Of a stretch of DNA of 12,514 bases, positions 1 to 8,271 are shown piece after piece. Made by a program: the position numbers and the translations under genes. The notes below the pieces were generated by a model. It was not told the DNA's origin. It did not search any database and worked only from the letters and a program-made list of their open reading frames with translations. The stretch spans positions 1 through 12,514 of the forward strand of contig JALWQD010000329.1 in assembly GCA_026994735.1 (NCBI GenBank), written 5' to 3'. Source of the DNA: Gammaproteobacteria bacterium (GTDB taxonomy: Bacteria > Pseudomonadota > Gammaproteobacteria > SZUA-140). The stretch's first letter is position 1, and the number at the start of each line of letters is the position of its first letter.

Positions 1-1
1 A

Positions 2-715
2 TTTGATCATTTTGGTTTCGCGGTGGTAATGATTTTTCTCGTACCGGCCATGCTCGCCTATATTTTCAGTTATCTGGCCTTCCGCTCACGGGTAACCGGC
101 GTCTATTTATCGATCATTACGCAAGCACTGACCTACGCCCTGATGCTGGCCTTCTTTCGCAATGAAATGGGCTTTGGTGGCAATAACGGCCTTACCGATT
201 TCAAGGATATCCTCGGTTTCGATTTGCGAGCTGACAGTACTCGTATCGCCCTTTTTCTCGCTTCGGCTGCGGCCCTCGCCATCGGCTACATTGTCAGCCG
301 CATGATCGTCAGTTCACGTCTTGGTCTCGCCTGCGTCGCCATCCGCGATGCCGAAAGCCGCAGTCGCTTTATTGGCTACCGGGTCGAAAACATCAAGCTC
401 TGGGTCTTTGTCTTCTCGGCCGTCCTTGCCGGTATTGCCGGGGCCCTCTATGTCCCCCAGGTCGGCATCATCAACCCCGGTGAATTTTCGCCATTACACT
501 CGATTGAACTGATCATTTGGGTTGCTATCGGTGGCCGGGGAACACTCTACGGTGCCGTCGTCGGTGCCCTGCTGGTCAATTATTCGAAGACCTATTTTAC
601 TGCTGCCTTGCCAGAGGTCTGGCTCTTTGCCCTCGGTGCCCTGTTTATCCTCGTCACACTCTATTTGCCACACGGCATCGTTGGCATACGCAAACAGCGG
701 AGGCAAACCGTATGA
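2..715 (+). CDS. urtC: Urea ABC transporter permease UrtC (5' end outside window)
   Basis: This is the C-terminal 237 codons of a branched-chain-amino-acid-type (LivM family) inner-membrane permease. The frame is open to the window edge, so the N-terminal part, about a third of the usual 350-380 residues, lies upstream. Several hydrophobic membrane segments are visible. The segment reading FRSRVTGVYLSIITQALTYA followed by LMLAFFRNEMGFGGNNGLTD is characteristic of UrtC rather than of generic LivM. With UrtB it should form the membrane channel of the high-affinity urea transporter. It overlaps urtD by four bases (ATGA), and urtD, urtE and urease genes follow, which supports urea as the substrate. 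Family assignment is secure; substrate rests on motif plus context. Confidence 0.93.
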   Translation, partial: FDHFGFAVVMIFLVPAMLAYIFSYLAFRSRVTGVYLSIITQALTYALMLAFFRNEMGFGGNNGLTDFKDILGFDLRADSTRIALFLASAAALAIGYIVSRMIVSSRLGLACVAIRDAESRSRFIGYRVENIKLWVFVFSAVLAGIAGALYVPQVGIINPGEFSPLHSIELIIWVAIGGRGTLYGAVVGALLVNYSKTYFTAALPEVWLFALGALFILVTLYLPHGIVGIRKQRRQTV

Positions 716-1542
716 ACGCCATGAACACCCTGCGACGTCTGTCACGTCAGGGACGGCGTCTGGCCATGCTTGAAAAAGAACCGCCGGCAAAACTCGATAT
801 CAGCCACAATGTCATCCTCTACCTGGAAGACCTGAACAAGAGTTTTGATGGCTTCAAGGCCATCAACAATCTCAACCTCTATATTGAGAGTGGCGAATTG
901 CGTTGCATCATCGGCCCCAACGGAGCCGGCAAATCGACAATGATGGACATCATCACCGGCAAGACGCGGCCTGATACCGGTCAGGCATGGTTTGGCCAGC
1001 AAATGAACCTGCTCGATATGGACGAGCCGGCAATAGCCGAGGCCGGTATTGGTCGCAAATTCCAGAAACCAACTGTTTTTGAAAACCTCACGGGAGGACA
1101 AAACCTGGAGCTGGCAATGTCACAGGAAAAACGCGTCTGGCCCTTGCTGAGGGCACGCCTGAACGGTGAACAGCGTGATCTGATCGATGAGGTACTGACG
1201 ATTATCGGCCTCACTGAACATGAAAACAGCCTGGCTGGAAAGCTTTCCCACGGGCAAAAGCAATGGCTCGAAATCGGTATGCTGTTAATGCAGAAACCGG
1301 CCTTGCTTCTCGTCGATGAACCCGTCGCCGGCATGACCCATCAGGAAATGGAACGGACAGCCGACTTGCTGACATCGCTAGCCGGCCGACATTCCGTTAT
1401 CGTTGTTGAGCATGATATGGATTTTGTCCGCTCGATAGCCAGCCAGGTCACCGTCCTGCACCAGGGCAGTGTCCTCGCCGAGGGTACGATGGCGCAGGTA
1501 CAATCTGATCCACGTGTCATCGAAGTCTATCTTGGCGCCTGA
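712..1542 (+). CDS. urtD: Urea ABC transporter ATP-binding protein UrtD
   Basis: A 276-residue ABC ATPase of the LivG/UrtD type that powers urea import together with UrtE. Walker A is GPNGAGKST at residues 68-76, the signature is LSHGQ at 178-182, Walker B is LLLVDEP at 198-204, and the H-loop histidine is H234. The LSHGQKQWLEIGMLL stretch and the GRKFQKPTVFENLT segment are typical of UrtD; most ABC ATPases have LSGGQ. The ATG at 712 was chosen because it gives the expected length, overlaps the urtC stop as ATGA and has GCGGAGG upstream at 696-702. An ATG three codons further in (721) is a possible alternative. It sits 13 bp before urtE. Confidence 0.95.
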   Translation: MNAMNTLRRLSRQGRRLAMLEKEPPAKLDISHNVILYLEDLNKSFDGFKAINNLNLYIESGELRCIIGPNGAGKSTMMDIITGKTRPDTGQAWFGQQMNLLDMDEPAIAEAGIGRKFQKPTVFENLTGGQNLELAMSQEKRVWPLLRARLNGEQRDLIDEVLTIIGLTEHENSLAGKLSHGQKQWLEIGMLLMQKPALLLVDEPVAGMTHQEMERTADLLTSLAGRHSVIVVEHDMDFVRSIASQVTVLHQGSVLAEGTMAQVQSDPRVIEVYLGA

Positions 1543-1555
1543 GCCAGAGGGTCCC

Positions 1556-2251
1556 ATGTTACAGATTCGCGCAATCAATCAATTTTATGGTCAGAGCCAT
1601 ACGCTGTGGGACATCGACCTCGACGTTCCACTGGGTCAGTGTACCTGCTTAATGGGACGCAATGGCGTCGGCAAGACAACCCTGCTGAGCTGTATTATGG
1701 GTGCCCTGCCCTTGGCGACGGGTGAAATCCTCTACCAGAACCATGCCTTGCAAACCTTACCGATGGAGCAACGCGCCCGTCTCGGCATCGGTTATGTGCC
1801 TCAGGGAAGACAAATATTCCCCTTGTTGTCGGTCGAGGAAAATCTGCAAATTGGGCTGCCTGTACGAACGGATCAGACACGAAAAATACCGCCATTCATC
1901 TATGATCTGTTCCCGGTTCTAAAAGAAATGCGCCAGCGTCGTGGCGGTGATCTCTCGGGGGGACAGCAGCAACAACTGGCTATCGGCCGGGCACTGGTCA
2001 TCGAGCCAAAACTGTTGATCCTCGATGAACCGACCGAGGGCATCCAGCCGAATATCGTCGCCGAAATCGGTGATATCATTGGACGCTTGAACCGCGACAT
2101 GGGCCTGACGGTACTGCTCGTTGAACAAAAGCTGCCTTTCGTCAAAAAAGTCGCTGACAACTTCTGCATTCTTGATCGGGGACGACGTGTCGCCGCGGGA
2201 GAAGTCCGCGAGCTTTCCGAAACACTGATCAAGGAATACCTGACTGTATGA
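1556..2251 (+). CDS. urtE: Urea ABC transporter ATP-binding protein UrtE
   Basis: A 231-residue ABC ATPase of the LivF/UrtE type, the second nucleotide-binding subunit of the urea importer. Walker A is GRNGVGKT at residues 34-41, the signature LSGGQ is at 123-127, and Walker B LLILDEP is at 143-149. The usual H-loop histidine is replaced by glutamine (VEQ, Q181), as is normal in LivF-type ATPases. MGRNGVGKTTLL and GYVPQGRQIFPLLSVEENL are strong UrtE hallmarks. The ATG at 1556 is preceded by CAGAGGG and gives the family's length of about 230 residues. The stop overlaps the ureD start (ATGA), physically joining the transporter genes to the urease genes. Confidence 0.95.
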   Translation: MLQIRAINQFYGQSHTLWDIDLDVPLGQCTCLMGRNGVGKTTLLSCIMGALPLATGEILYQNHALQTLPMEQRARLGIGYVPQGRQIFPLLSVEENLQIGLPVRTDQTRKIPPFIYDLFPVLKEMRQRRGGDLSGGQQQQLAIGRALVIEPKLLILDEPTEGIQPNIVAEIGDIIGRLNRDMGLTVLLVEQKLPFVKKVADNFCILDRGRRVAAGEVRELSETLIKEYLTV

Positions 2252-3099
2252 CGATACTGGCCACAAAGACGGCCACTCACCAAGGCTGGCAAGCACGACT
2301 GGAACTCGCTTTTAGCTCCGGCCCAGGAGGCACGGTATTGCGCCGTAACCATCACTTCGGCCCCTTGCGTGTACAGCGTCCTTTCTATCCCGAAGGCGGG
2401 CTGGCCCACGCCTATATTCTCCACCCCCCCGGAGGCGTCGTCGGCGGTGACCAACTGAGCATCACGATTGCCGTCGATACCGCTGCGGAAGCCTTGTGCA
2501 CTACCCCTGGCGCGGCCAAATTCTATGCCAGCAACGGCGAGTCGGCCAAAGTAAACCAACACCTTCATGTCGGCCGCGATGCCAGTCTCGAATGGTTGCC
2601 CCAGGAAAATATCCTCTTTGCCGGTGCCCGGCTGCAGAGCAAGACAACAATCGAGTTAGACAACAGCAGTCGCTTCCTCTCCTTCGATTGCCAGTGCCTC
2701 GGCCGTCCCAGTTGCTCTGAACGCTTTCGCCATGGTCGCCTTGACAACCGACTTGAACTGTCAATCGATCAGCAACCGCTGCTGCTGGAAAGCCTACGCC
2801 TGCATAATGAGGCGGCGCTGACAGCCGCTGCCGGGTTGCGTGGCCGGGCACTGCCAATGACCTTCCTGGCCTATCCCTGCGAGCAAGCACTTTGTCAGCA
2901 ACTGCAGGACTGGCTGGAAAAACAGGTTGACGACTCAGAGCTACTGATCGCAGCGACACTCATCGACAACTTGCTCGTCGTCCGCGGCCTCGGCAATCAC
3001 AGTGAAAGGGTAAAACAAACACTCGTTAAAATTTGGCAGTATTTACGGCCAGAAATCATTGGCCGGCCGGCACATCTGCCCCGCATCTGGGCCACCTGA
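2248..3099 (+). CDS. ureD: Urease accessory protein UreD
   Basis: A 283-residue urease maturation scaffold. In the known pathway UreD binds the UreABC apoprotein and recruits UreF and UreG so that nickel can be delivered to the active site. The N-terminal half carries recognisable family motifs: GPLRVQRPFYPEG near residue 38 and HPPGGVVGGD at 59-68. Further in are TTPGAAKFYAS and WLPQENILFAGA. Length is typical. It starts inside the last codons of urtE (ATGA), so translation is probably coupled. It ends 42 bp before ureA. Placement of ureD ahead of ureABC is the common proteobacterial order. Confidence 0.95.
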   Translation: MTILATKTATHQGWQARLELAFSSGPGGTVLRRNHHFGPLRVQRPFYPEGGLAHAYILHPPGGVVGGDQLSITIAVDTAAEALCTTPGAAKFYASNGESAKVNQHLHVGRDASLEWLPQENILFAGARLQSKTTIELDNSSRFLSFDCQCLGRPSCSERFRHGRLDNRLELSIDQQPLLLESLRLHNEAALTAAAGLRGRALPMTFLAYPCEQALCQQLQDWLEKQVDDSELLIAATLIDNLLVVRGLGNHSERVKQTLVKIWQYLRPEIIGRPAHLPRIWAT

Positions 3100-3141
3100 T
3101 GCCATTCTCTTACTCGTTCATTGACGACGGAAGACTATAAA

Positions 3142-3468
3142 ATGGATCTGACACCCCGCGAAAGAGACAAGCTGTTATTGTTTACAGCCGCACTGCTCGC
3201 CGAACGCCGGCTGGCACGCGGTGTCCTGCTCAACTATCCCGAGGCCATCGCCTATATCAGCGCCGCCATCCTCGAAGGTGCCCGTGATGGCCGCACGGTC
3301 GCCGAACTGATGGATCAGAGCCGTCATCTGCTCAACCGCAATCAGGTGATGGATGGCGTTGCCGAAATGATCCCCGAAGTTCAGGTCGAAGCGACCTTTC
3401 CGGACGGTACCAAACTGGTCACCGTCCATCAACCGATTTGCGCAGGAGACGATCATGATTCCCGGTGA
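3142..3468 (+). CDS. ureA: Urease gamma subunit UreA
   Basis: The 108-residue small structural subunit of urease, which packs with UreB and UreC in the (UreABC)3 complex. The opening MDLTPRERDKLLLFTAALLA and the internal LNYPEAIAYISAAILEGARD are nearly invariant in UreA. The ATG at 3142 is chosen because MDLTPRE is the conserved N-terminus and GGAAGA lies upstream at 3129-3134; an in-frame TTG at 3121 would add seven unconserved residues. Most UreA proteins end near the VTVHxPI motif at about 100 residues. Here about eight extra residues (CAGDDHDSR) follow it, produced by reading into the start of ureB, which overlaps by 14 bp. Confidence 0.95.
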   Translation: MDLTPRERDKLLLFTAALLAERRLARGVLLNYPEAIAYISAAILEGARDGRTVAELMDQSRHLLNRNQVMDGVAEMIPEVQVEATFPDGTKLVTVHQPICAGDDHDSR

Positions 3469-3781
3469 AATCAGGACGGCAGAAGGCGACATCGAGATCA
3501 ACTCTGGCCGCTCACAGCGACGTCTTGAAGTTGCCAATAACGGCGACCGACCAATCCAGGTCGGCTCCCACTATCATTTCTTCGAGGCCAATAATGCCTT
3601 GGTCTTTGAACGTGAAAAAGCGCGTGGATTTCGTCTCAACATCGCGGCAGGCACAGCGGTCCGCTTTGAACCGGGCCAAAGCCGAACCGTCACACTCGTC
3701 AGTTATGCCGGCCAGCGCCAGATTTACGGTTTTCAGGGCCTCATCATGGCACCGCTGGATGACAACGGGGAGAATACCTGA
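3455..3781 (+). CDS. ureB: Urease beta subunit UreB
   Basis: The 108-residue beta subunit of urease, a mostly beta-strand structural subunit. It begins MIPGEIRTAEGDIEIN and contains the conserved GSHYHFFEANNALVF segment at about residues 37-51 and the RFEPGQSRTVTLV segment. The start is fixed by the conserved MIPGE N-terminus and a good ribosome binding site (CAGGAGA, 3443-3449) located inside ureA. It overlaps ureA by 14 bp, and its stop shares one base with the ureC start (TGATG). Together these give tightly coupled synthesis of the three structural subunits. Confidence 0.96.
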   Translation: MIPGEIRTAEGDIEINSGRSQRRLEVANNGDRPIQVGSHYHFFEANNALVFEREKARGFRLNIAAGTAVRFEPGQSRTVTLVSYAGQRQIYGFQGLIMAPLDDNGENT

Positions 3782-5484
3782 TGACAACAATGGATAGACG
3801 CGCCTACGCCGAAATGTTTGGCCCGACAACGGGGGACCGCCTGCGCCTGGCCGACACGGAACTATGGATTGAAGTCGAAAAAGATTTCACTTGCTATGGT
3901 GATGAGGTCAAGTTTGGCGGCGGCAAAGTCATCCGTGACGGGATGGGACAATCACAAAGAACCGCCGCAGAGGCTGTCGACCTGGTCATCACCAACGCCC
4001 TGATTCTCGACCACTGGGGTATCGTCAAGGCCGATATCGGGGTCAAGGACGGGCGCATTGCCGCCATCGGCAAAGCCGGCAACCCGGACACCCAGGATGC
4101 CGTCGATATCATCATTGGCCCCGGCACCGAAATCATTGCCGCTGAAGGACGTATTGTCACGGCGGGCGGTATCGATGCCCATATCCACTTCATCTGCCCG
4201 CAGCAGATCGAAGAAGCCCTGACATCCGGCATCACGACCATGCTCGGCGGTGGCACCGGCCCGGCCAGTGGCACCAACGCGACAACCTGCACACCCGGCC
4301 CCTGGTATATCCAGCGCATGCTCGAAGCGGCCGAGGCCCTGCCGATGAATATCGGCTTTATGGCCAAAGGCAATGCCAGCCTGCCAGCCAGCTTGCAGGA
4401 ACAACTACAGGCCGGAGCGATGGGCCTGAAACTACATGAAGACTGGGGCACAACACCGGCAGCCATCCGTAACTGCCTGAGTGTGGCTGATGACTATGAC
4501 GTCCAGGTTGCCATACACACCGATACGCTCAATGAATCCGGCTTTGTCGAGGACACCCTTGCTGCCTTCGAAGGACGAACGATTCATACTTTTCATACCG
4601 AAGGTGCCGGTGGTGGCCATGCACCGGACATTATCCGCGCCTGCGGCCTCAGCAATGTCCTGCCATCATCAACCAACCCGACACGTCCGTACACAATCAA
4701 TACCATCGACGAACATCTCGACATGCTCATGGTCTGTCACCACCTTGACCCGGGTATCGCCGAAGATGTCGCTTTTGCCGAATCCCGTATCCGTCGCGAA
4801 ACGATCGCTGCCGAGGACATTCTCCATGACCTCGGTGCCTTCTCGATGATTTCTTCCGACTCTCAGGCCATGGGCCGTGTCGGCGAAGTGATTACCCGGA
4901 CCTGGCAGACGGCCGATAAAATGAAACGCCAGCGCGGTGCCCTCTCCGGCGACACAGCCAAAAACGATAATACCCGCGCCAAACGCTATATTGCCAAATA
5001 CACTATCAACCCGGCTATCAGCCACGGCATCAGCCATGAAGTCGGCTCGGTCGAAGTGGGAAAATTGGCCGACCTGGTGCTCTGGAAACCCGCTTTTTTT
5101 GCCGTCAAACCGGCACTGATCCTGAAAGGGGGCATGATTGCCCATGCCCAGATGGGCGATGCCAATGCCTCGATTCCGACACCGCAACCGGTCTATGCTC
5201 GACCTATGTTCGGCAGTCTCGGGCGTGCCCGTGGCAGCACCAGCATGAGCTTTCTCTCTGCCGCCGCTATCGAAAACGGTGTTGCCGAACAACTGGGCTT
5301 GCAAAAAATGATCGGCCGCGTCAAAAATTGTCGTGCCGTGGCGAAGAAAGATCTGATCCATAATGATGCAACACCGCATATCGAGGTCGATGCGCAGAGT
5401 TATCAGGTCCATGCTGACGGCGAATTACTGCACTGTGAACCGGCGACTGAACTGCCCCTGGCACAGCGCTACTTCCTGTTCTAG
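3781..5484 (+). CDS. ureC: Urease alpha (catalytic) subunit UreC
   Basis: A 567-residue nickel-dependent amidohydrolase that hydrolyses urea to ammonia and carbamate, which decays to ammonia and CO2. Numbering matches the Klebsiella enzyme exactly. The nickel ligands are all present: H134 and H136 (DAHIHF), the carbamylated lysine K217 (GLKLHED), H246, H272 and D360 (SSDSQAMGR). Catalytic and flap residues H219, C319 and H320 (MVCHHL) are also intact, so the enzyme should be active once metallated. Length is full for bacteria that encode urease as three separate subunits. CGGGGAGA at 3765-3772 precedes the ATG. A gap of about 130 bp separates it from ureE, the loosest junction in the urease cluster. 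Confidence 0.98.
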   Translation: MTTMDRRAYAEMFGPTTGDRLRLADTELWIEVEKDFTCYGDEVKFGGGKVIRDGMGQSQRTAAEAVDLVITNALILDHWGIVKADIGVKDGRIAAIGKAGNPDTQDAVDIIIGPGTEIIAAEGRIVTAGGIDAHIHFICPQQIEEALTSGITTMLGGGTGPASGTNATTCTPGPWYIQRMLEAAEALPMNIGFMAKGNASLPASLQEQLQAGAMGLKLHEDWGTTPAAIRNCLSVADDYDVQVAIHTDTLNESGFVEDTLAAFEGRTIHTFHTEGAGGGHAPDIIRACGLSNVLPSSTNPTRPYTINTIDEHLDMLMVCHHLDPGIAEDVAFAESRIRRETIAAEDILHDLGAFSMISSDSQAMGRVGEVITRTWQTADKMKRQRGALSGDTAKNDNTRAKRYIAKYTINPAISHGISHEVGSVEVGKLADLVLWKPAFFAVKPALILKGGMIAHAQMGDANASIPTPQPVYARPMFGSLGRARGSTSMSFLSAAAIENGVAEQLGLQKMIGRVKNCRAVAKKDLIHNDATPHIEVDAQSYQVHADGELLHCEPATELPLAQRYFLF

Positions 5485-5614
5485 TGTCGTCCAGCCATCA
5501 TGATACTGGGGAAAGTAGCCGGGTGCTTGCCAAACAACAGCCGGCAACAACACAATGCCGTTCCAGGCGCGACTCATCGTGCCACCAAGCCGACGACAAA
5601 CAGCGACAGCCAGC

Positions 5615-6094
5615 ATGATCGAGCTGACAGACACCACTGACAACCAAAAGACAACGAGCGGCACGTTGACACTGACACTCGAACAACGTCAGCGCAGCCG
5701 TTTGCACAGCCATCTTGATGATGGCCGCGAAGTGGGCCTTTTCCTGGCACGAGGACAACAGTTACGCGATGGTGATCGCCTGACAGGGCCGAGCAATGAA
5801 ACCATTCTCATCCGTGCCGCCGACGAAGATGTCTCCACTGTCGTTTGCAGCGACCCCTTACTGTTAACACGTGCCGCCTATCATCTTGGCAACCGCCATA
5901 CCCGTCTACAGATTGGCAACGGCTGGCTACGCTACCTGACGGACCCTGTTCTTGATGACCTGATGCGGCTGCTCGGTCTGGAAATACGCTGTCACCAGGC
6001 AGCCTTCAGCCCGGAACCGGGGGCCTATCATCCACAGACAGCCATTTCAGGCCACAGCAACAAAGCCGTTCGGCACCAACACGAACATGGCTAA
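5615..6094 (+). CDS. ureE: Urease accessory nickel chaperone UreE
   Basis: A 159-residue nickel metallochaperone that supplies Ni(II) to UreG and the urease pre-activation complex. The core LTLTLEQRQRSRL, LDDGREVGLFLARG and AYHLGNRHTRLQIGNGWLRY is typical, and includes the interface metal ligand H95 (Klebsiella H96). The internal Klebsiella ligands H110 and H112 are not conserved; the aligned segment reads RYLTDPVLDD. The C-terminal tail is moderately histidine-rich (H139, H147, H154, H156, H158). The ATG at 5615 is chosen because MIELT matches UreE N-termini. Neither it nor the in-frame ATG at 5555, which adds 20 unconserved residues, has a clear ribosome binding site. The end overlaps ureF by 8 bp. 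Confidence 0.9.
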   Translation: MIELTDTTDNQKTTSGTLTLTLEQRQRSRLHSHLDDGREVGLFLARGQQLRDGDRLTGPSNETILIRAADEDVSTVVCSDPLLLTRAAYHLGNRHTRLQIGNGWLRYLTDPVLDDLMRLLGLEIRCHQAAFSPEPGAYHPQTAISGHSNKAVRHQHEHG

Positions 6095-6776
6095 CCGTGA
6101 ACTGGCAAGGCTGCGACTCCTGCAACTAACCAGCCCTAATCTGCCTACCGGGGCATTCGCATATTCCCAGGGGCTGGAATGGGCCTGTGACTGCGGCTGG
6201 GTCAACAATTTCGACCATTGTACTGACTGGCTGCAATCACTGCTCGAAGAAAGCATCAGCTACCTCGAACTCCCCCTGTTGATTCGTCTTTATCATGCGG
6301 CCGCTGCAGACGACCGGGCGCGCTTTCAACACTGTTCAGACTGGCTCATGGCCAGCCGCGAAACAAGTGAACTACGCCATGAGGAACAACAGCGTGCCTG
6401 GGCCCTGATGAATTTGCTGCAACAACTCCCCGACAGCCAGCTGTGGCCGAAACTGGCCAGTTGGCAGAATGCGCTGAGGAAATCCCAGCTGGGCAGCTAT
6501 GCCCTTGCTGCTCATTACTGGCATATTCCCGTGTCCGAACTGCTCATGGCCTATAGCTGGAGCTGGCTGGAAAATGCCGTCAATACCGCCATCAAACTGG
6601 TACCGCTGGGCCAAAGTGATGGCCAACAATTGCTTTATCGCCTCAGCCCCGAAATCGTCCCGGCCATCGCCCAGGCATGCGCCCTCACGGATGATGATAT
6701 TGGTCCCAGCACACAGGCCCAGGCTATTGCCTGCAGCCGCCATGAAAGTCAATACAGCCGCCTCTTCAGATCATAG
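6087..6776 (+). CDS. ureF: Urease accessory protein UreF
   Basis: A 229-residue all-helical urease maturation factor that joins UreD on apo-urease and is thought to control UreG GTPase activity and nickel-insertion fidelity. The family signature near the N-terminus is clear: LLQLTSPNLPTGAFAYSQGLE, ending at residue 31. Later motifs include FLR-type SYLELPLLIRLYHAA, RETSELRHEEQQRAW and SWSWLENAVNTAIKLVPLGQ. The length is normal. It starts within the ureE coding end (8-bp overlap) and ends 12 bp before ureG. Confidence 0.95.
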   Translation: MANRELARLRLLQLTSPNLPTGAFAYSQGLEWACDCGWVNNFDHCTDWLQSLLEESISYLELPLLIRLYHAAAADDRARFQHCSDWLMASRETSELRHEEQQRAWALMNLLQQLPDSQLWPKLASWQNALRKSQLGSYALAAHYWHIPVSELLMAYSWSWLENAVNTAIKLVPLGQSDGQQLLYRLSPEIVPAIAQACALTDDDIGPSTQAQAIACSRHESQYSRLFRS

Positions 6777-6788
6777 GAAACCCGTGCC

Positions 6789-7412
6789 ATGCCACAGCCA
6801 AAACCCCCTCTACGCATAGGTATCGGTGGCCCCGTCGGCTCCGGCAAGACAGCCCTGATCGAACAACTCTGCAAGGCGATGCGCGACCATTACAGCATCG
6901 CTGTTGTCACCAATGACATCTACACACGCGAAGACCAGCGCATCCTGACGGAAGCCAAGGCTCTGGCCAGTGAACGTATTGTTGGTGTTGAAACGGGTGG
7001 CTGTCCACATACCGCTATTCGTGAAGATGCTTCGATGAACCTCGCTGCTGTCGAGGAATTGTCACAGCGTTTCCCGGCTCTGTCACTGATCTTCATCGAG
7101 AGTGGTGGTGACAATCTCAGCGCAACATTCAGTCCGGAGCTGGTTGACCTGACAATCTATGTCATCGACGTCGCTGCCGGGGAGAAAATTCCCCGCAAAG
7201 GCGGCCCGGGTATCACCCGTTCTGATTTGCTGGTCATCAACAAAACAGATCTCGCCGAAATGGTCGGCGCCTCACTTGAAGTCATGCGCAGTGACAGTCA
7301 GCGTATGCGCAAGGAACGCCCCTTTGTCTTTAGCCGCATGAAGGAGGGCGAAGGCCTTGAAACAATCATCAATTTCATTATCAAGGAAGGGATGTTGGCA
7401 AAAAACACCTGA
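6789..7412 (+). CDS. ureG: Urease accessory GTPase UreG
   Basis: A 207-residue SIMIBI-class GTPase that couples GTP hydrolysis to nickel delivery into urease. The P-loop GPVGSGKT is at residues 14-21, and the nickel-binding Cys-Pro-His motif is at C72-P73-H74 in GGCPHTAIREDASMN. Further motifs are ESGGDNLSATFSPEL and the guanine-specificity motif NKTD in LLVINKTDL. All residues expected for function are present and the length is standard. It is the last recognisable urease gene. The downstream 145 bp carry no good terminator, so read-through into the next gene set cannot be excluded. Confidence 0.97.
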   Translation: MPQPKPPLRIGIGGPVGSGKTALIEQLCKAMRDHYSIAVVTNDIYTREDQRILTEAKALASERIVGVETGGCPHTAIREDASMNLAAVEELSQRFPALSLIFIESGGDNLSATFSPELVDLTIYVIDVAAGEKIPRKGGPGITRSDLLVINKTDLAEMVGASLEVMRSDSQRMRKERPFVFSRMKEGEGLETIINFIIKEGMLAKNT

Positions 7413-7557
7413 ATGGATAGAAGGAACAACAGACCAACGGTCAACAACGCAAGCACCTGCTGACATGGCCGGAACACCGACCAGAGCCAAATAACACTAA
7501 ACTTTTTTCGTCACTGTTCGCTAATTCGGGTAATACGGACATTGAACGCCAACGGAC

Positions 7558-8271
7558 ATGTCACAGACCCTAGCAACCACATACGAACCTTGCTTCTATA
7601 TTAATCATGACTTGCAGGTTCACATAGATGACTATACTCAGGCAAAAATCCTCGCGGATCACTTGTCGCACCGTGTCTCGCGACATCCGCAGGATTTGCT
7701 CAGTCACGTCCAGCGTATTCACCTTGCCTGCCGCCTGCAAGACAGCAGGATAGTCTATGCGGCACTGCTTGACCTGTTTATCGCTCTGGGTGAAGGCGGT
7801 CAGGACCTGCGCCGACGGATGTTGTTAATAGCGGGCAAACGCATCAGCCTTCACCAGCGACAAGCACTGATCAAAGTACTGCTTGGAAAAAGCAGTCCGG
7901 CAAACTTGCCGCTCAGCGCGCTCTCGCGCCTGCAGCAACCAGGCAGAATATCAGCAACACTTGTTGGTGTTGGCCAGAACAGCAGCAGCAAAGAGAAAGA
8001 GTACCGGCTTATCGACGAAGCACGCGACCTGATCGACTTCGGCCAACTGGAAACAGCAAAGCAATTTCTCGAAGAAGCGGTTACCCACGGCAATGAAGAT
8101 ACCGCCGTACACGAGGAATTACTCGCGCTCTACAAGCATAGTCAAAATCAGGCGGCATTCGAGGCCATGTATGCACAGAGCACCGATTTTTCACCCGCTC
8201 TCAGCACCCTCTGGAATCAATTAAAAGAGCATTTTGATGCCGCCAGAGAAGGAAACAACCGTCATGACTAA
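7558..8271 (+). CDS. Helical-repeat protein with FimV-like C-terminal segment
   Basis: A 237-residue soluble protein without signal peptide or membrane segment; I do not recognise a named family. Residues about 28-110 look like two or more helical hairpins (HPQDLLSHVQRIHLACRLQD, then IVYAALLDLFIALGEGG). A serine-rich linker follows around 140-148. Residues 149-207 (LIDEARDLIDFGQLETAKQF, then LEEAVTHGNED) resemble the TPR-like C-terminal region of FimV, a polar protein tied to type IV pili, in which LDLARAYIxMGD precedes an LEEV helix. The likely role is a protein-interaction adaptor for the downstream GTPase set. The ATG at 7558 has no obvious Shine-Dalgarno sequence. The end overlaps the next gene by 8 bp. 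Role is inference. Confidence 0.75.
   Translation: MSQTLATTYEPCFYINHDLQVHIDDYTQAKILADHLSHRVSRHPQDLLSHVQRIHLACRLQDSRIVYAALLDLFIALGEGGQDLRRRMLLIAGKRISLHQRQALIKVLLGKSSPANLPLSALSRLQQPGRISATLVGVGQNSSSKEKEYRLIDEARDLIDFGQLETAKQFLEEAVTHGNEDTAVHEELLALYKHSQNQAAFEAMYAQSTDFSPALSTLWNQLKEHFDAAREGNNRHD

Noticed and set aside
3121..3141. TTG start giving a seven-residue extension of UreA
   Set aside because: MDLTPRE at 3142 is the conserved UreA N-terminus and has a ribosome binding site; the extension is not conserved.
4669..5412. Long antisense open frames opposite ureC and other genes
   Set aside because: They mirror strongly conserved coding sequence, resemble no protein family and lack sensible start contexts.
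5500..5640. A 46-codon frame starting at an ATG in the ureC-ureE gap
   Set aside because: It has no ribosome binding site, is not recognisable, and runs into the start of ureE in a different frame.
7432..7442. GACC-AAC-GGTC mini-hairpin after ureG as a terminator
   Set aside because: The stem has only four pairs and no T-run follows; the T-run at 7503-7508 is about 60 bp away with no stem before it.
7508..7536. Possible sigma-70 promoter (TCGTCA, 17-bp spacer, TAATAC) before the 7558 gene
   Set aside because: The -35 and especially the -10 match the consensus poorly, so I do not call it, although a promoter somewhere in this 145-bp gap is plausible.
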